A stretch of 12,466 nucleotides of DNA from positions 1 through 12,466 of the forward strand of contig DGYV01000015.1 in NCBI GenBank assembly GCA_002398485.1. Reading direction: 5' to 3'. The stretch comes from Peptococcaceae bacterium UBA4997. GTDB lineage: Bacteria > Bacillota > Dehalobacteriia > UBA4068 > UBA4997. Numbering within the stretch: position 1 is the stretch's first letter; each line of letters begins with the position of its first letter. A program made the position numbers and the translations under genes. The notes beneath the pieces are model-generated. The model did no database searches, had not been told where the DNA came from, and saw nothing but the letters and a program-made list of their open reading frames with translations. Positions 1 to 7,312 of the stretch are shown here, piece after piece.

Positions 1-45
1 TTATTCTACTTTTTACCCGACAATATGGATAAGCCTTCTCCTTAG
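1..45 (+). pseudogene. Possible AgrB C-terminal fragment, truncated
   Basis: Frame 1 is open from the window edge to a TAG at 43-45 and reads LFYFLPDNMDKPSP. The Y..(P)DN.(D/N)KP pattern resembles the conserved segment of clostridial AgrB membrane proteases, commonly of the form YAPVDNxNKP, and it aligns without a gap. In AgrB this segment is normally followed by several dozen further residues with membrane helices. Here a stop comes after only two more codons, so if the match is right the gene is truncated. An AgrD-like ORF follows 47 bases later, the gene order expected of agr. Only 14 residues are visible and most of the gene lies outside the window, so the call is tentative. Confidence 0.25.
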
Positions 46-92
46 TATAGACCCATAAACCTGTAAAAATGAATAGAAAAGAGGTGAATCCA

Positions 93-215
93 TTGAAACA
101 GAATGTTGCAAAAGTTATTTCCGGTACGGTTAAAAACATTGCCAGGATTTCATCTATCTATTACCGGCTGCAATTGGATAACATACCAGCCGAAAGTACC
201 GCAAAAACTGCTTGA
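93..215 (+). CDS. AgrD-like short peptide lacking the canonical cysteine
   Basis: A 40-residue ORF starts at TTG 93, six bases after a GAGGTG ribosome binding site (81-86). In-frame upstream starts (GTG 84, ATG 69) exist but overlap or precede that site. The N-terminal half (KQNVAKVISGTVKNIARISS) is a plausible amphipathic helix and resembles the AgrD leader of Staphylococcus (ITGILKNIGNIAA). The C-terminal part, LQLDNIPAES, has the acidic xxxPxE tail typical of autoinducer precursors. The central thiolactone-forming Cys is absent. Serines (ISSIYY) occupy that place, which would allow a lactone only if the peptide is functional. It sits behind a possible AgrB stub. It may equally be a decayed or unrelated peptide. 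No family search was possible. Confidence 0.35.
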   Translation: MKQNVAKVISGTVKNIARISSIYYRLQLDNIPAESTAKTA

Positions 216-234
216 AAAAAAGTAGTTTCGCATT

Positions 235-285
235 AAATATGGCGTATTGGATAGGCAATAAGCCATTATTCAATACGCCATATTT
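235..285. repeat. Perfect 15-bp inverted repeat (hairpin)
   Basis: AAATATGGCGTATTG at 235-249 is exactly complementary to CAATACGCCATATTT at 271-285, with a 21-nt loop that itself contains GGC/GCC. It lies 20 bases after the AgrD-like stop. No T-run follows, so it is not a standard terminator. It may stabilise the transcript end or be a remnant of a repeat element. Confidence 0.7.
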
Positions 286-765
286 GTATCTATCACTTAT
301 ATCACTGCGAATCAATGGCCATTTGTTTCTTTTCCTTCCTGTAGTTATGCCTATTGTAGGAGATTTGGGGTTGTGCATTACTAACGGACAACAATACGGT
401 AATAAATTTTCATTATATTATAAAGATATGGCATTTGTTTTTGTCACAATTAAAAGTGAAGCTGGTATACATGCTATTATGAAAGCTGTTATAAAAAAGC
501 TATTTAATGGTATCCAATGTTTAAATAGAAAACCCCACATGTCATATCTACCCTCACAAAGTACATTATGACACATGGGGCCGCACCTACACAAAATGTA
601 AGTATATTCATTATATACTTCCTTGGGATATTTGTGAAGGTAGAATTTGCAAAGGAGGGTAAAAGCAGTATTTTTTAATCCCAAAAATGACTTTTAAAAA
701 TGATTTTTAATTTATGCTTCTACTATTCTACTAAATCACAAAAAATAATCTAAGGGGGTAACAAA
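286..765. other. AT-rich intergenic stretch without a supported gene
   Basis: ORFs of up to about 119 codons exist on both strands, but none has a ribosome binding site, a recognisable domain or convincing composition. An imperfect hairpin pairs 533-546 with 567-580 (two mismatches; arms contain CCCCACATG and CACATGGGG). An AAAGGAGGG motif at 651-659 is not followed by a usable start. No confident promoter for the 766 gene was found. Confidence 0.5.
751..758 (+). promoter_or_regulatory. Ribosome binding site of the M23 peptidase gene
   Basis: TAAGGGGG is followed by seven bases and ATG at 766. It fixes the start in front of a typical signal peptide. Confidence 0.7.
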
Positions 766-1782
766 ATGCATAAACAAACTAAATCTTTTCTGTTTTTACC
801 TTTCTTATGTTTAATAATCGCTTTGATGGCTATTTTCAATCCTGTAGCAAAGGCATCTGAAAAAAAAGCTTATTCCGAAACACCTGTATACGAATTAGGA
901 TTAAACCAATCCCAAATTGAACTTCTAAAAGATTGGGGATTATCATCAGAAGATTTGCAAACAATGACCTTAGCGGATTTAAAAAAATTCCTTAGCAAGC
1001 CTATAGAAAAAGATAATTCTAAGTACAATGCTGATAATACCCTATTTCCAGATATGCATACAGTCGTAGCAAGAACTGATATTCCACAAAAAACCATTAA
1101 TTTGCTAAGCAATCTTGGTTTTAACGATCAGGAAATTCAGCATATGACATTAACTGACATATATGAAATAATTATACCATATGCCCTTGCTGCCTATGCA
1201 GTGCCAAGTAATTACATATATGTTCCTTTTGTGCAATATATAGGTGGTAATGATGAATATTTTCATCCAAATGGCCATTCAGGTAGTGCAAATATGCAAA
1301 GAGAAGCTAACTATGCAAAAACGATAGCAGAACATTCCTTTTCCAGAACATATAACTATGCAACAACACAGGCTAATCAAAATATAAGATTTTCATACTA
1401 TTTGTTTGGTGAGTTTGATGCAAGCATTGGCACGCATGAAGGTATTGATATGGTAGACCAGCTACAAACTAATAGAACTATTATGTCGACTATGCCTGGG
1501 CAAGTAATCAGAAAAGATGCCACGAATGGAATTCTTGTTGTTTATAATAGTCAGCTTGATATCTCGGTTGCATATATGCATTTGAAAATAAATGCTAATT
1601 TATCCGTTGGTTCCAATGTAACACAAAATACAGCATTGGGAACACAGGATAAAATATTAGCTGACGGTAGACATTTGCATATACAAGTTACAGATGGTAG
1701 AACCACTAATGTGGCAAGTGGCAAAGACCTTACATTAACATCAGTATATCCATATAATTATTTAATCGTTTTGTTAAATTAG
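766..1782 (+). CDS. Exported M23-family metallopeptidase with two N-terminal 32-residue repeats
   Basis: The 338-residue protein begins with a signal peptide (residues 1-30, Lys-containing start, hydrophobic 8-26, AKA cleavage site after 30). Two helical repeats follow at residues 45-76 and 105-136, each with the pattern LxxxGxxxx(E/D)(I/L)xxMT. The C-terminal domain (about 215-338) has the LytM/M23 zinc site: H224-E-G-I-D228, H272 in YMHL, and H303-L-H305. All expected ligands and catalytic histidines are present, so it is probably active, cleaving peptide cross-links of peptidoglycan or a similar substrate outside the membrane. The segment 137-210 has no recognised domain. The gene is followed after 34 bases by another gene carrying the same repeats, probably in one transcript. 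Substrate and physiological role are not shown by the sequence. Confidence 0.85.
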   Translation: MHKQTKSFLFLPFLCLIIALMAIFNPVAKASEKKAYSETPVYELGLNQSQIELLKDWGLSSEDLQTMTLADLKKFLSKPIEKDNSKYNADNTLFPDMHTVVARTDIPQKTINLLSNLGFNDQEIQHMTLTDIYEIIIPYALAAYAVPSNYIYVPFVQYIGGNDEYFHPNGHSGSANMQREANYAKTIAEHSFSRTYNYATTQANQNIRFSYYLFGEFDASIGTHEGIDMVDQLQTNRTIMSTMPGQVIRKDATNGILVVYNSQLDISVAYMHLKINANLSVGSNVTQNTALGTQDKILADGRHLHIQVTDGRTTNVASGKDLTLTSVYPYNYLIVLLN

Positions 1783-1816
1783 CAAATTAACTGATTATTT
1801 ATTGCAGGTGATAAAA

Positions 1817-2407
1817 TTGAAAAAAACTATTTTCATTCTCGTTTTAATCTTCATCATCGCAGCTATAGCCTTAAGCATCTTTTTCTTGAGCGGATTATCC
1901 GAAGAAGACTATCAATTTTTAATATTTAGGGGCTATACAGATGATGAAATAAAAAATATGAATAAAAATAAACGGGAGGAAATTCTTGCAGGCAAATTTG
2001 CCATAAGGGAAGGCCTAACCTATAGCCAGCACAAAACCTTGTTTAATCTGGGCTACACGGATGTTGAAATTATGCAGTTGAGCCAAGAGGAAATCGATTA
2101 TATTTTTGCTCCTGGCACACATCTGGACGGCGCGGCTTTTGATGGTACGCCAGAACAATATAATGCCTTAAAAAGCATCGGTATAGACAATACCATGAGC
2201 AATATTCTTTTTAACCTTGGTTTCACATACAAAGAAATGCTTGATTTAACAACTGCCCAATTAAACTTTATTTTCCCGAATACAAAGCTGGTTCATGAGC
2301 TGTTGGTTCTTGGCATAAGCCAGGAGGAGATAGATAAAGCCCTCTCGCCTGAAACAAATATGAAATTGCTTCTGTTAAAAGTATTCAATGAGTATGCTAT
2401 AAAGTAA
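1817..2407 (+). CDS. Membrane-anchored protein of 32-residue helical repeats
   Basis: I choose TTG 1817 as the start because GCAGGTG (1804-1810) lies six bases upstream and the protein then begins MKKTIFILVL. Alternative in-frame starts are TTG 1802 and GTG 1808. The 196-residue product has one hydrophobic segment (about 4-25), either an uncleaved anchor or a signal peptide. Three full repeats follow, at 26-57, 66-97 and 122-153, with a partial fourth near 155-178. Each repeat has GL/GI at its first position, a conserved Gly at position 14 followed by an aromatic residue, and E(I/M) at 19-20. The same unit occurs twice in the preceding M23 peptidase. I see no catalytic motif. It is likely an extracytoplasmic partner or regulator of that peptidase, an inference from shared repeats and gene order. 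The family is not recognised. Confidence 0.8.
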   Translation: MKKTIFILVLIFIIAAIALSIFFLSGLSEEDYQFLIFRGYTDDEIKNMNKNKREEILAGKFAIREGLTYSQHKTLFNLGYTDVEIMQLSQEEIDYIFAPGTHLDGAAFDGTPEQYNALKSIGIDNTMSNILFNLGFTYKEMLDLTTAQLNFIFPNTKLVHELLVLGISQEEIDKALSPETNMKLLLLKVFNEYAIK

Positions 2408-2451
2408 CTTTTATCACTGAACAAAAGCAAACCTTTTGAACTTAATAGCAG

Positions 2452-2568
2452 ATTTTGCTCACAAAACAAAAGATGCTGTTGCATTAACAGCATCTAAAAA
2501 ACCAAAAGACGGTAACTGGCATAGACCAGAAGCTGTCTTTTGTTGAAAAATGTAGTTGTGAGCAAAAT
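2452..2568. repeat. Nested inverted-repeat structure (three-way junction)
   Basis: An outer perfect 13-bp inverted repeat (ATTTTGCTCACAA 2452-2464 with TTGTGAGCAAAAT 2556-2568) encloses two hairpins. Hairpin 1 is a perfect 10-bp stem (2471-2480 with 2486-2495, 5-nt loop). Hairpin 2 pairs 2503-2513 with 2532-2542 (two wobbles), then after a 2x2 internal loop CTGG 2516-2519 with CCAG 2526-2529. It starts 45 bases after the repeat-protein stop. No T-run follows on the plus strand. On the minus strand hairpin 1 is followed by TTTTGTTTTG, so it could terminate transcription in that direction. A small mobile repeat or structured RNA is also possible. Confidence 0.7.
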
Positions 2569-3100
2569 TTTACAATGTATTTTAGGGGTTTTGCACTTTT
2601 TTCTGAATCTTTTTTGGCCGTGATTTTTGTGATTTCTTCCAGTTTTAATCTTTCATCGTTATCAGAAAACTTACTATTTATAATACGGAACTGATGATTA
2701 TTTCAGCTGCTACGCATACTGTCCGATATGATAGAGTAGATATAATTCCATTTTTTCTGTGTCCTAAAGTCTCTACCTACAAAGTTTTAGGACTTTGCTG
2801 TATCACTGAATGTCTAATTTTCTACATCCCTAAACCTCGCAAATGTCATTTTAGCAAGCGACGGGCAGTATTTGATTACACTATGAAAGAGCAACAGTGG
2901 ATTTAATTAAGAAGCGAATGATATTAAAGCTTTCAAAAAAAAATTGTTGTTCACTAAGGACTGGAAAACCCCGTCAAAAAGTTCAATGAAAGAACCGATA
3001 GATGATCAATTGGCTTGAAGTAAATCTCGGTAGATGTCTGTGTGATAGTTCAAATCCCTAACCCAAACGACATGATATCCATATTACGAACACAACACAG
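2569..3100. other. Intergenic stretch without a supported gene
   Basis: No ORF here has both a ribosome binding site and plausible composition. On the minus strand about 2570-2707 reads as a charged, protein-like but start-less frame. Short self-complementary pieces (GTTC/GAAC near 2980-2995) and the TTCAAATCCC string near 3050 do not assemble into a recognised RNA. Confidence 0.4.
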
Positions 3101-3102
3101 AA

Positions 3103-3139
3103 CCCCCCTGCTAAACAATAGTTTAACAGGGGGTTTTTT
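3103..3139 (+). terminator. Rho-independent terminator
   Basis: CCCCCTG-C-TAAAC pairs with GTTTAACAGGGGG (13 positions, one mismatch) around an AATA loop, followed by TTTTTT at 3134-3139. It lies about 700 nt after the 2407 stop, farther than expected for that operon, so it may end an unannotated transcript. Confidence 0.85.
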
Positions 3140-3355
3140 ATTTAAGTATTTGCTTGGTTTAAAAAATAAATTTTTATTAGGCAAAAAATTTTGAACCTGT
3201 GCTTAGCCTTGTTTAACAATTGTTACGTGTGTTAAAGCCATTATAAATAAAGTAATGATATTAAGGGTAAAATAGTATATAATTTATTTAATAATATCAT
3301 TGACGAATAGATTAATGTATGTCTCTTGCAAAATTAGTTAAAATATCAATAACTT

Positions 3356-3378
3356 TGTGAATGTTTTCACGGTATAAT
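3356..3378 (+). promoter_or_regulatory. Putative promoter -10 box with adjacent CRP/FNR-like palindrome
   Basis: TATAAT at 3373-3378 lies 36 bases before the 3414 start. Immediately upstream, at 3356-3371, is TGTGA-N6-TCACG, matching the half-site spacing of CRP/FNR-superfamily operators. No good -35 hexamer is visible, as would suit an activator-dependent promoter. The operator assignment is inference. Confidence 0.4.
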
Positions 3379-3395
3379 TTAAAATATAATCGATT

Positions 3396-3404
3396 AGGAA
3401 AGGG
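3396..3404 (+). promoter_or_regulatory. Ribosome binding site of the DUF4153 gene
   Basis: AGGAAAGGG precedes ATG 3414 by nine bases and supports that start. Confidence 0.6.
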
Positions 3405-3413
3405 TTAAAAATA

Positions 3414-5204
3414 ATGACAAAACTGCAAAAATTACAAAACAGGATTACAGGTTTTTATAATGCCATTGCCCGTTACCCGTTAACAGCTTTGTTCCTTTTG
3501 GCGGCTGCGGTGATAAATGCCATTGATATAAGTACAGATGGTGATTATATCAAGTACCTGCTTGCCTGTATAGTAGGTGCTTTCCTTAGCGCAGTCTTTC
3601 AGGTAGCTTATGAAAGGTTTGCTGTTAAAAATTTTGTACGTAAACTGTTAATGGTTATAGCAGTTCTTATGGCAGGCAGTTATTACCTTATCATCAGGGG
3701 CGCTCCCGAACTCAGTATGGAAATAGAAATACGCACAGCGGTTGCCCTATTTGCACTTTTGATAGCTTTTATTTGGGTGCCCGTTATCAAAAGCAGAATA
3801 AGTTTTAATGAAAGTTTTATGGCGGCTTTCAAAGCCCTTTTTATTGCGGCATTTTTTGCGGGTGTTATTTTCGGTGGTGTAAGGCTGATTTTAGCAGCCA
3901 TAAATCATCTGCTTTTTATCTTACCTTATACTTCTTATTCTCATATGGCAAACCTTATTTTTGTTATATTTGCGCCTATGTATTTTCTTTCTCTTATACC
4001 TGTTTATCCGAGAAAAGCGTCTGAAAGCGGTTCTTTGGCTTTAACAGAGCAGCAGGAAGAAAAAATAGTTCGTGCATCAAGCTGCCCTAAGTTTTTGGAA
4101 ATACTTATTTCCTACATTATAATCCCGCTTGTTGCTGTTTTTACGGTGATTTTATTGATCTATATAGTATTGAATATAGGCAGCAAGTTCTGGACAGACA
4201 ATCTATTGGAACCTATGCTTATTTCTTATGCTATTACAGTTATTTTGGTTTATATACTGGCAAGCAGGCTGGAAAATAAATTTGCCTTATGGTTTAGGAA
4301 AATTTTCCCCAAAGTATTGGTGCCTATAGTTATTTTTCAAATCGTATCCTCTATAATCAGTTTGGGCGATACGGGTCTTACCCATACCCGCTATTATGTG
4401 ATATTATTTGGTATTTTTGCGGTGGCTTCGGGTATTATTTTAAGCTTTATGCCCGTACGCAAAAACGGTATCATTGCCGCAATGCTTATAGCTTTTGCCT
4501 TAGTATCTATTATACCGCCGGTGGATGCTTTCACACTCAGCCACGCTAATCAAATAAATATGCTGGAAAATGTGCTCATCAAAAACAATATGCTGGAAAA
4601 CAACACAGTAAAGCCGAATGCGGCTATTCCCAATGCAGATAAACAAAAAATTACCCAGGCCGTGTATTATCTGGAGAGAATGAACTATATAGACGAAGTC
4701 GAATGTCTGCCCAATGATTTTAAAACCTATACCGATTTTTACAAAACCTTTGGTTTTAATGAATATGAAGAACCCGGCAATATGGGTGAATCGGTTTATG
4801 TTAGCTTGAACCAAGAAGCAACAATTGATATTACAGGTTATGACAGCTTTATCTACACGCATATAGCAAAAGACGGCACTAATGATTACGAAGGAGAAAA
4901 AAGCAACAATATTTATGCTTTTGCCAAAGCAGGCAAAAACTATACTCTGCAAAAGGATATAACCAAAACTAAATACGATATAAAACTGCTGGATGAAAAT
5001 AACAAAGAGCTTTTGAGTTTTGCTACCACAGATATTTTTGAAAAATTTGTCGATTTCAGTATAAATAAAAATATGATATCGGTTGATGAGGCTGCTTTGG
5101 TAAAAGAAAATGATGCTGCAAAGATAATGGTTATTGTACAAAACCTGAATATGGACAAATATTATTCAGGGGCAGATGTATATATATTTATAAAAATCAA
5201 GTAA
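3414..5204 (+). CDS. DUF4153-type multi-pass membrane protein
   Basis: The 596-residue protein has about eleven hydrophobic segments between residues 18 and 372 and a hydrophilic C-terminal part (about 373-596). The N-terminal ARYPLTALFLLAAAV and the later LGDTGLTHTRYYVILFGIF segment resemble the hallmark regions of DUF4153 proteins, whose usual size is also near 600 residues. Known members are integral membrane proteins without an established biochemical activity. The C-terminal domain contains no motif I recognise, and its topological side is not clear. The gene stands alone, with its own promoter region and a very strong terminator at 5298-5340. DUF4153 membership comes from recalled family features, not a search. 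Confidence 0.75.
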   Translation: MTKLQKLQNRITGFYNAIARYPLTALFLLAAAVINAIDISTDGDYIKYLLACIVGAFLSAVFQVAYERFAVKNFVRKLLMVIAVLMAGSYYLIIRGAPELSMEIEIRTAVALFALLIAFIWVPVIKSRISFNESFMAAFKALFIAAFFAGVIFGGVRLILAAINHLLFILPYTSYSHMANLIFVIFAPMYFLSLIPVYPRKASESGSLALTEQQEEKIVRASSCPKFLEILISYIIIPLVAVFTVILLIYIVLNIGSKFWTDNLLEPMLISYAITVILVYILASRLENKFALWFRKIFPKVLVPIVIFQIVSSIISLGDTGLTHTRYYVILFGIFAVASGIILSFMPVRKNGIIAAMLIAFALVSIIPPVDAFTLSHANQINMLENVLIKNNMLENNTVKPNAAIPNADKQKITQAVYYLERMNYIDEVECLPNDFKTYTDFYKTFGFNEYEEPGNMGESVYVSLNQEATIDITGYDSFIYTHIAKDGTNDYEGEKSNNIYAFAKAGKNYTLQKDITKTKYDIKLLDENNKELLSFATTDIFEKFVDFSINKNMISVDEAALVKENDAAKIMVIVQNLNMDKYYSGADVYIFIKIK

Positions 5205-5297
5205 TCGGCAATTTGCTTTACCAAAATTTTTAATAAACTTTTCTTATCATGTTGCAAAGGTAAAGATAAATTTAATCCTAAATGCAAAAAGTGCTTT

Positions 5298-5340
5298 AAT
5301 AACAAAACGCTCTTCATGTTAAGAGCGTTTTGTTATTTTT
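5298..5340 (+). terminator. Strong Rho-independent terminator
   Basis: A perfect stem of about 17 bp (5298-5314 with 5321-5337, core AACAAAACGCTCTT) has the 6-nt loop CATGTT and a tail of Ts. It ends the DUF4153 transcript about 95 nt after the stop. Confidence 0.92.
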
Positions 5341-5411
5341 AGAAATCAAACAAGTATTTAACATAAAAAGCAGTTTAAAGTAAGAGTTTTTTTAATATTC
5401 TTAAATCAAGG

Positions 5412-5440
5412 TTGATTTTATCTTCTTATAAGAATATAAT
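5412..5440 (+). promoter_or_regulatory. Sigma-A type promoter
   Basis: TTGATT (5412-5417), a 17-base spacer and a perfect TATAAT (5435-5440). Transcription would begin near 5447, about 290 bases before the glycosyltransferase start, giving a long leader. Confidence 0.75.
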
Positions 5441-5446
5441 AATATT

Positions 5447-5669
5447 ATATAATAGTGGGAAAAAGTAAATTAAAACTCAATAATAACAAACAGATTCAAT
5501 AATTACTTGTAACAACCAAATTTTGGGGTGAAACAAAATTTGCTGTTTGGGGCCGTCTATTGGCCTTAATGTATCAGCTGATTTCGTAATATTTTAAAAA
5601 GAAAACAAGATTTGCCGTATTTACTATAATGTTTTTAGATACTACGAATTAGCTATTCGTAGTTTTTTT
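5447..5669 (+). ncRNA. Structured leader RNA with attenuator
   Basis: Between promoter and terminator lie an 8-bp hairpin (AAATTTTG 5518-5525 with CAAAATTT 5534-5541) and a GGCC/GGCC hairpin (5551-5554 with 5562-5565). A segment at 5576-5588 (AGCTGATTTCGTA) can pair with 5643-5654 (TACGAATTAGCT): 12 pairs, one bulge and one G-U. That pairing uses the left arm of the terminator at 5641-5663, so the two structures exclude each other. This is the arrangement of a riboswitch or protein-controlled attenuator. The upstream part matches no aptamer class I know. It could instead be an independent small RNA of about 220 nt. Confidence 0.5.
5641..5669 (+). terminator. Leader terminator upstream of the glycosyltransferase
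   Basis: ACTACGAAT (5641-5649) pairs perfectly with ATTCGTAGT (5655-5663) around TAGCT, followed by a run of seven Ts. It lies only 68 bases before the gene start with no obvious promoter in between, so the gene probably depends on readthrough. Confidence 0.88.
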
Positions 5670-5736
5670 AATAAACGGAAAAACTTTAAATAAATATATA
5701 TTTGCAATTTTAATTATCTTGAAAGGAGTGGCTGTG

Positions 5737-6978
5737 ATGTCGAATTTAAAAAAAGTTAAAGTTGGTATTGGGTTTGCTACGGGGAGAAAAAATTTCCAAA
5801 AGGTTTTAAGAACCCAAATTTATAATTGGGAAGAGTCGGGTTTGGTAGATAATAATAATATTACCTTAAACCTGTTTGTGGCGTATGATCTTAGTTATAA
5901 TAAAACCAGATCCAAAGATTATACAAATATTCATCCTGAATTAGTGGATCTTATTGATGAAAGAGTATTTATCGGAGCAGAAAAGATACATGAAGAAATT
6001 GATTTCCTCATAAGGGACAAGGTTGTTTCATTAGAAGAGGCTGCCATTATTTTTGGTAAGGGGTATGCTGCCCAGCGTAATGCTATATTATATTTTGCCA
6101 TAAAGCATAATGTGGATTATCTTATTTTTCTAGATGATGATGAATACCCGTTAGCTGTTACCCATACACGTAAAACTGCGGTTTGGGGAGGGCAGCATGT
6201 TTTGGCATCACATCTTCAATTTATTAGTCAAGCCGATATTACGCATGGCCATCATTGTGGATATATATCACCTATTCCATATGTCGAATTTAATGATGTG
6301 ATGTCGGAAGATGATTTCCGTATTTTTATTGAGGCCATTAGTAATGATATTATTACATGGGATAAAATAAAAGAGGTTATGGAGCACGGCGGAGTTACAT
6401 ATGCAGATACATCTATTCTAATTAACGATAAGGCAGTTGAGGTGGATGAAGTAAATCATGCCAAATTTATATCCGGTGCAAACCTGTGTATAAATCTTAC
6501 TGATCCATCACGGGTATATCCCTTTTATAACCCGCCTAAGGCACGGGGGGAGGATACCTTTTTAAGTACTTGCCTAACTGATAGAAAAGTGTTGCGGGTT
6601 CCTTGTTATGCCTTCCATGATGGATTTTCAACATATAATCATCTTCTTGAAGGTGTTTTGCCAATACATTTAAATTTTGTTAAGGCGGATAATCAAAAAA
6701 TAATAAATCGGTTTTGCAAAGCTTGTGTTGGCTGGATTCGGTATAAACCATTATTGTTATATATAACCCAGCCGGATGATTACGATTTGAAAATTGCTAA
6801 GATGAAAGAGCAGCTTCAAATGACAGTGCCTAAAATATGCGAGTTTTTTGGGTGTCAAGATTTTCAAAAACTTAATAAAGAATTGGAAAAGTATCATAAA
6901 AATGTTGAAAAACACTATCAGGAGTTTCTTGAAACAAAACGGGTTTGGGCTAAAATAATGGAATACTTCGCCAAATAA
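5737..6978 (+). CDS. GT-A-fold glycosyltransferase-like protein
   Basis: ATG 5737 is chosen because AAAGGAG (5722-5728) lies eight bases upstream; GTG 5734 and TTG 5719 are in frame but worse placed. The product has 413 residues. The N-terminal VKVGIGFATGRKN strand and YLIFLDDDEYP (D133-D135) resemble the nucleotide-binding fold and metal-binding DxD motif of GT-A transferases. A later SGANLCINL stretch (246-254) and RGEDTFLS (270-277) resemble the acceptor/catalytic ED region. H294 in AFHDGFS could be the third metal ligand. The C-terminal 100 residues are helical and charged. No signal peptide or membrane segment is seen, so it is probably cytoplasmic. Donor and acceptor are unknown. No other glycan gene is nearby, and expression probably depends on the leader attenuator. 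Confidence 0.6.
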   Translation: MSNLKKVKVGIGFATGRKNFQKVLRTQIYNWEESGLVDNNNITLNLFVAYDLSYNKTRSKDYTNIHPELVDLIDERVFIGAEKIHEEIDFLIRDKVVSLEEAAIIFGKGYAAQRNAILYFAIKHNVDYLIFLDDDEYPLAVTHTRKTAVWGGQHVLASHLQFISQADITHGHHCGYISPIPYVEFNDVMSEDDFRIFIEAISNDIITWDKIKEVMEHGGVTYADTSILINDKAVEVDEVNHAKFISGANLCINLTDPSRVYPFYNPPKARGEDTFLSTCLTDRKVLRVPCYAFHDGFSTYNHLLEGVLPIHLNFVKADNQKIINRFCKACVGWIRYKPLLLYITQPDDYDLKIAKMKEQLQMTVPKICEFFGCQDFQKLNKELEKYHKNVEKHYQEFLETKRVWAKIMEYFAK

Positions 6979-7144
6979 ATATAAGTATGTAAATTATTGT
7001 TGGTGCTTAAAACATATACCTTTCTAAAAAGCGAGAGGACTTTTTATTGTTTATAATGCCGGCTGCTGATCTTTTTTAATATTCTTTTTTAATATTATAG
7101 TAAGATTGGTTTTTGAATTTACAAGCTATTAATGTATATGTTTT
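6979..7144. other. 3' intergenic region with a short tandem repeat
   Basis: No gene is seen. CTTTTTTAATATT occurs twice in direct succession at 7071-7083 and 7084-7096. Confidence 0.5.
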
Positions 7145-7180
7145 AGGTACTTAGCTTTTTAACTAAGTACCTTTTGTTTG
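7145..7180 (+). terminator. Rho-independent terminator after the glycosyltransferase
   Basis: AGGTACTTAG (7145-7154) pairs perfectly with CTAAGTACCT (7163-7172); the loop is CTTTTTAA and the tail TTTGTTTG. It lies about 165 nt after the stop. Confidence 0.85.
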
Positions 7181-7312
7181 CTAAGAGATAGTTTAGGATT
7201 TTAATACCTCTTAAAAACAATTCTATAATACTTGAATAAGTCTTGTTCTGGTCTGTTTTTTAATTTGAAATTTTTTACTAATAAAGACACGCTTTATATT
7301 AAATTAATTTTT

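Noticed and set aside
212..571. 119-codon plus-strand ORF starting with TTG that overlaps the AgrD-like stop
   Set aside because: No ribosome binding site, it reads through a 15-bp inverted repeat, and no recognisable domain is present.
651..665. AAAGGAGGG ribosome-binding-like motif
   Set aside because: No ATG, GTG or TTG at suitable distance opens a reading frame of useful length.
3040..3075. tRNA-like T-arm string TTCAAATCCC
   Set aside because: The flanking bases do not pair into a T-stem, and no acceptor or anticodon arm can be built upstream.
4500..5141. 213-codon minus-strand ORF
   Set aside because: It lies wholly antisense to the well-supported DUF4153 gene, with no ribosome binding site or domain; composition reflects the opposite strand.
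5569..5589. Six-codon leader peptide (MYQLIS) overlapping the antiterminator arm
   Set aside because: No ribosome binding site and no run of regulatory codons, so probably chance.
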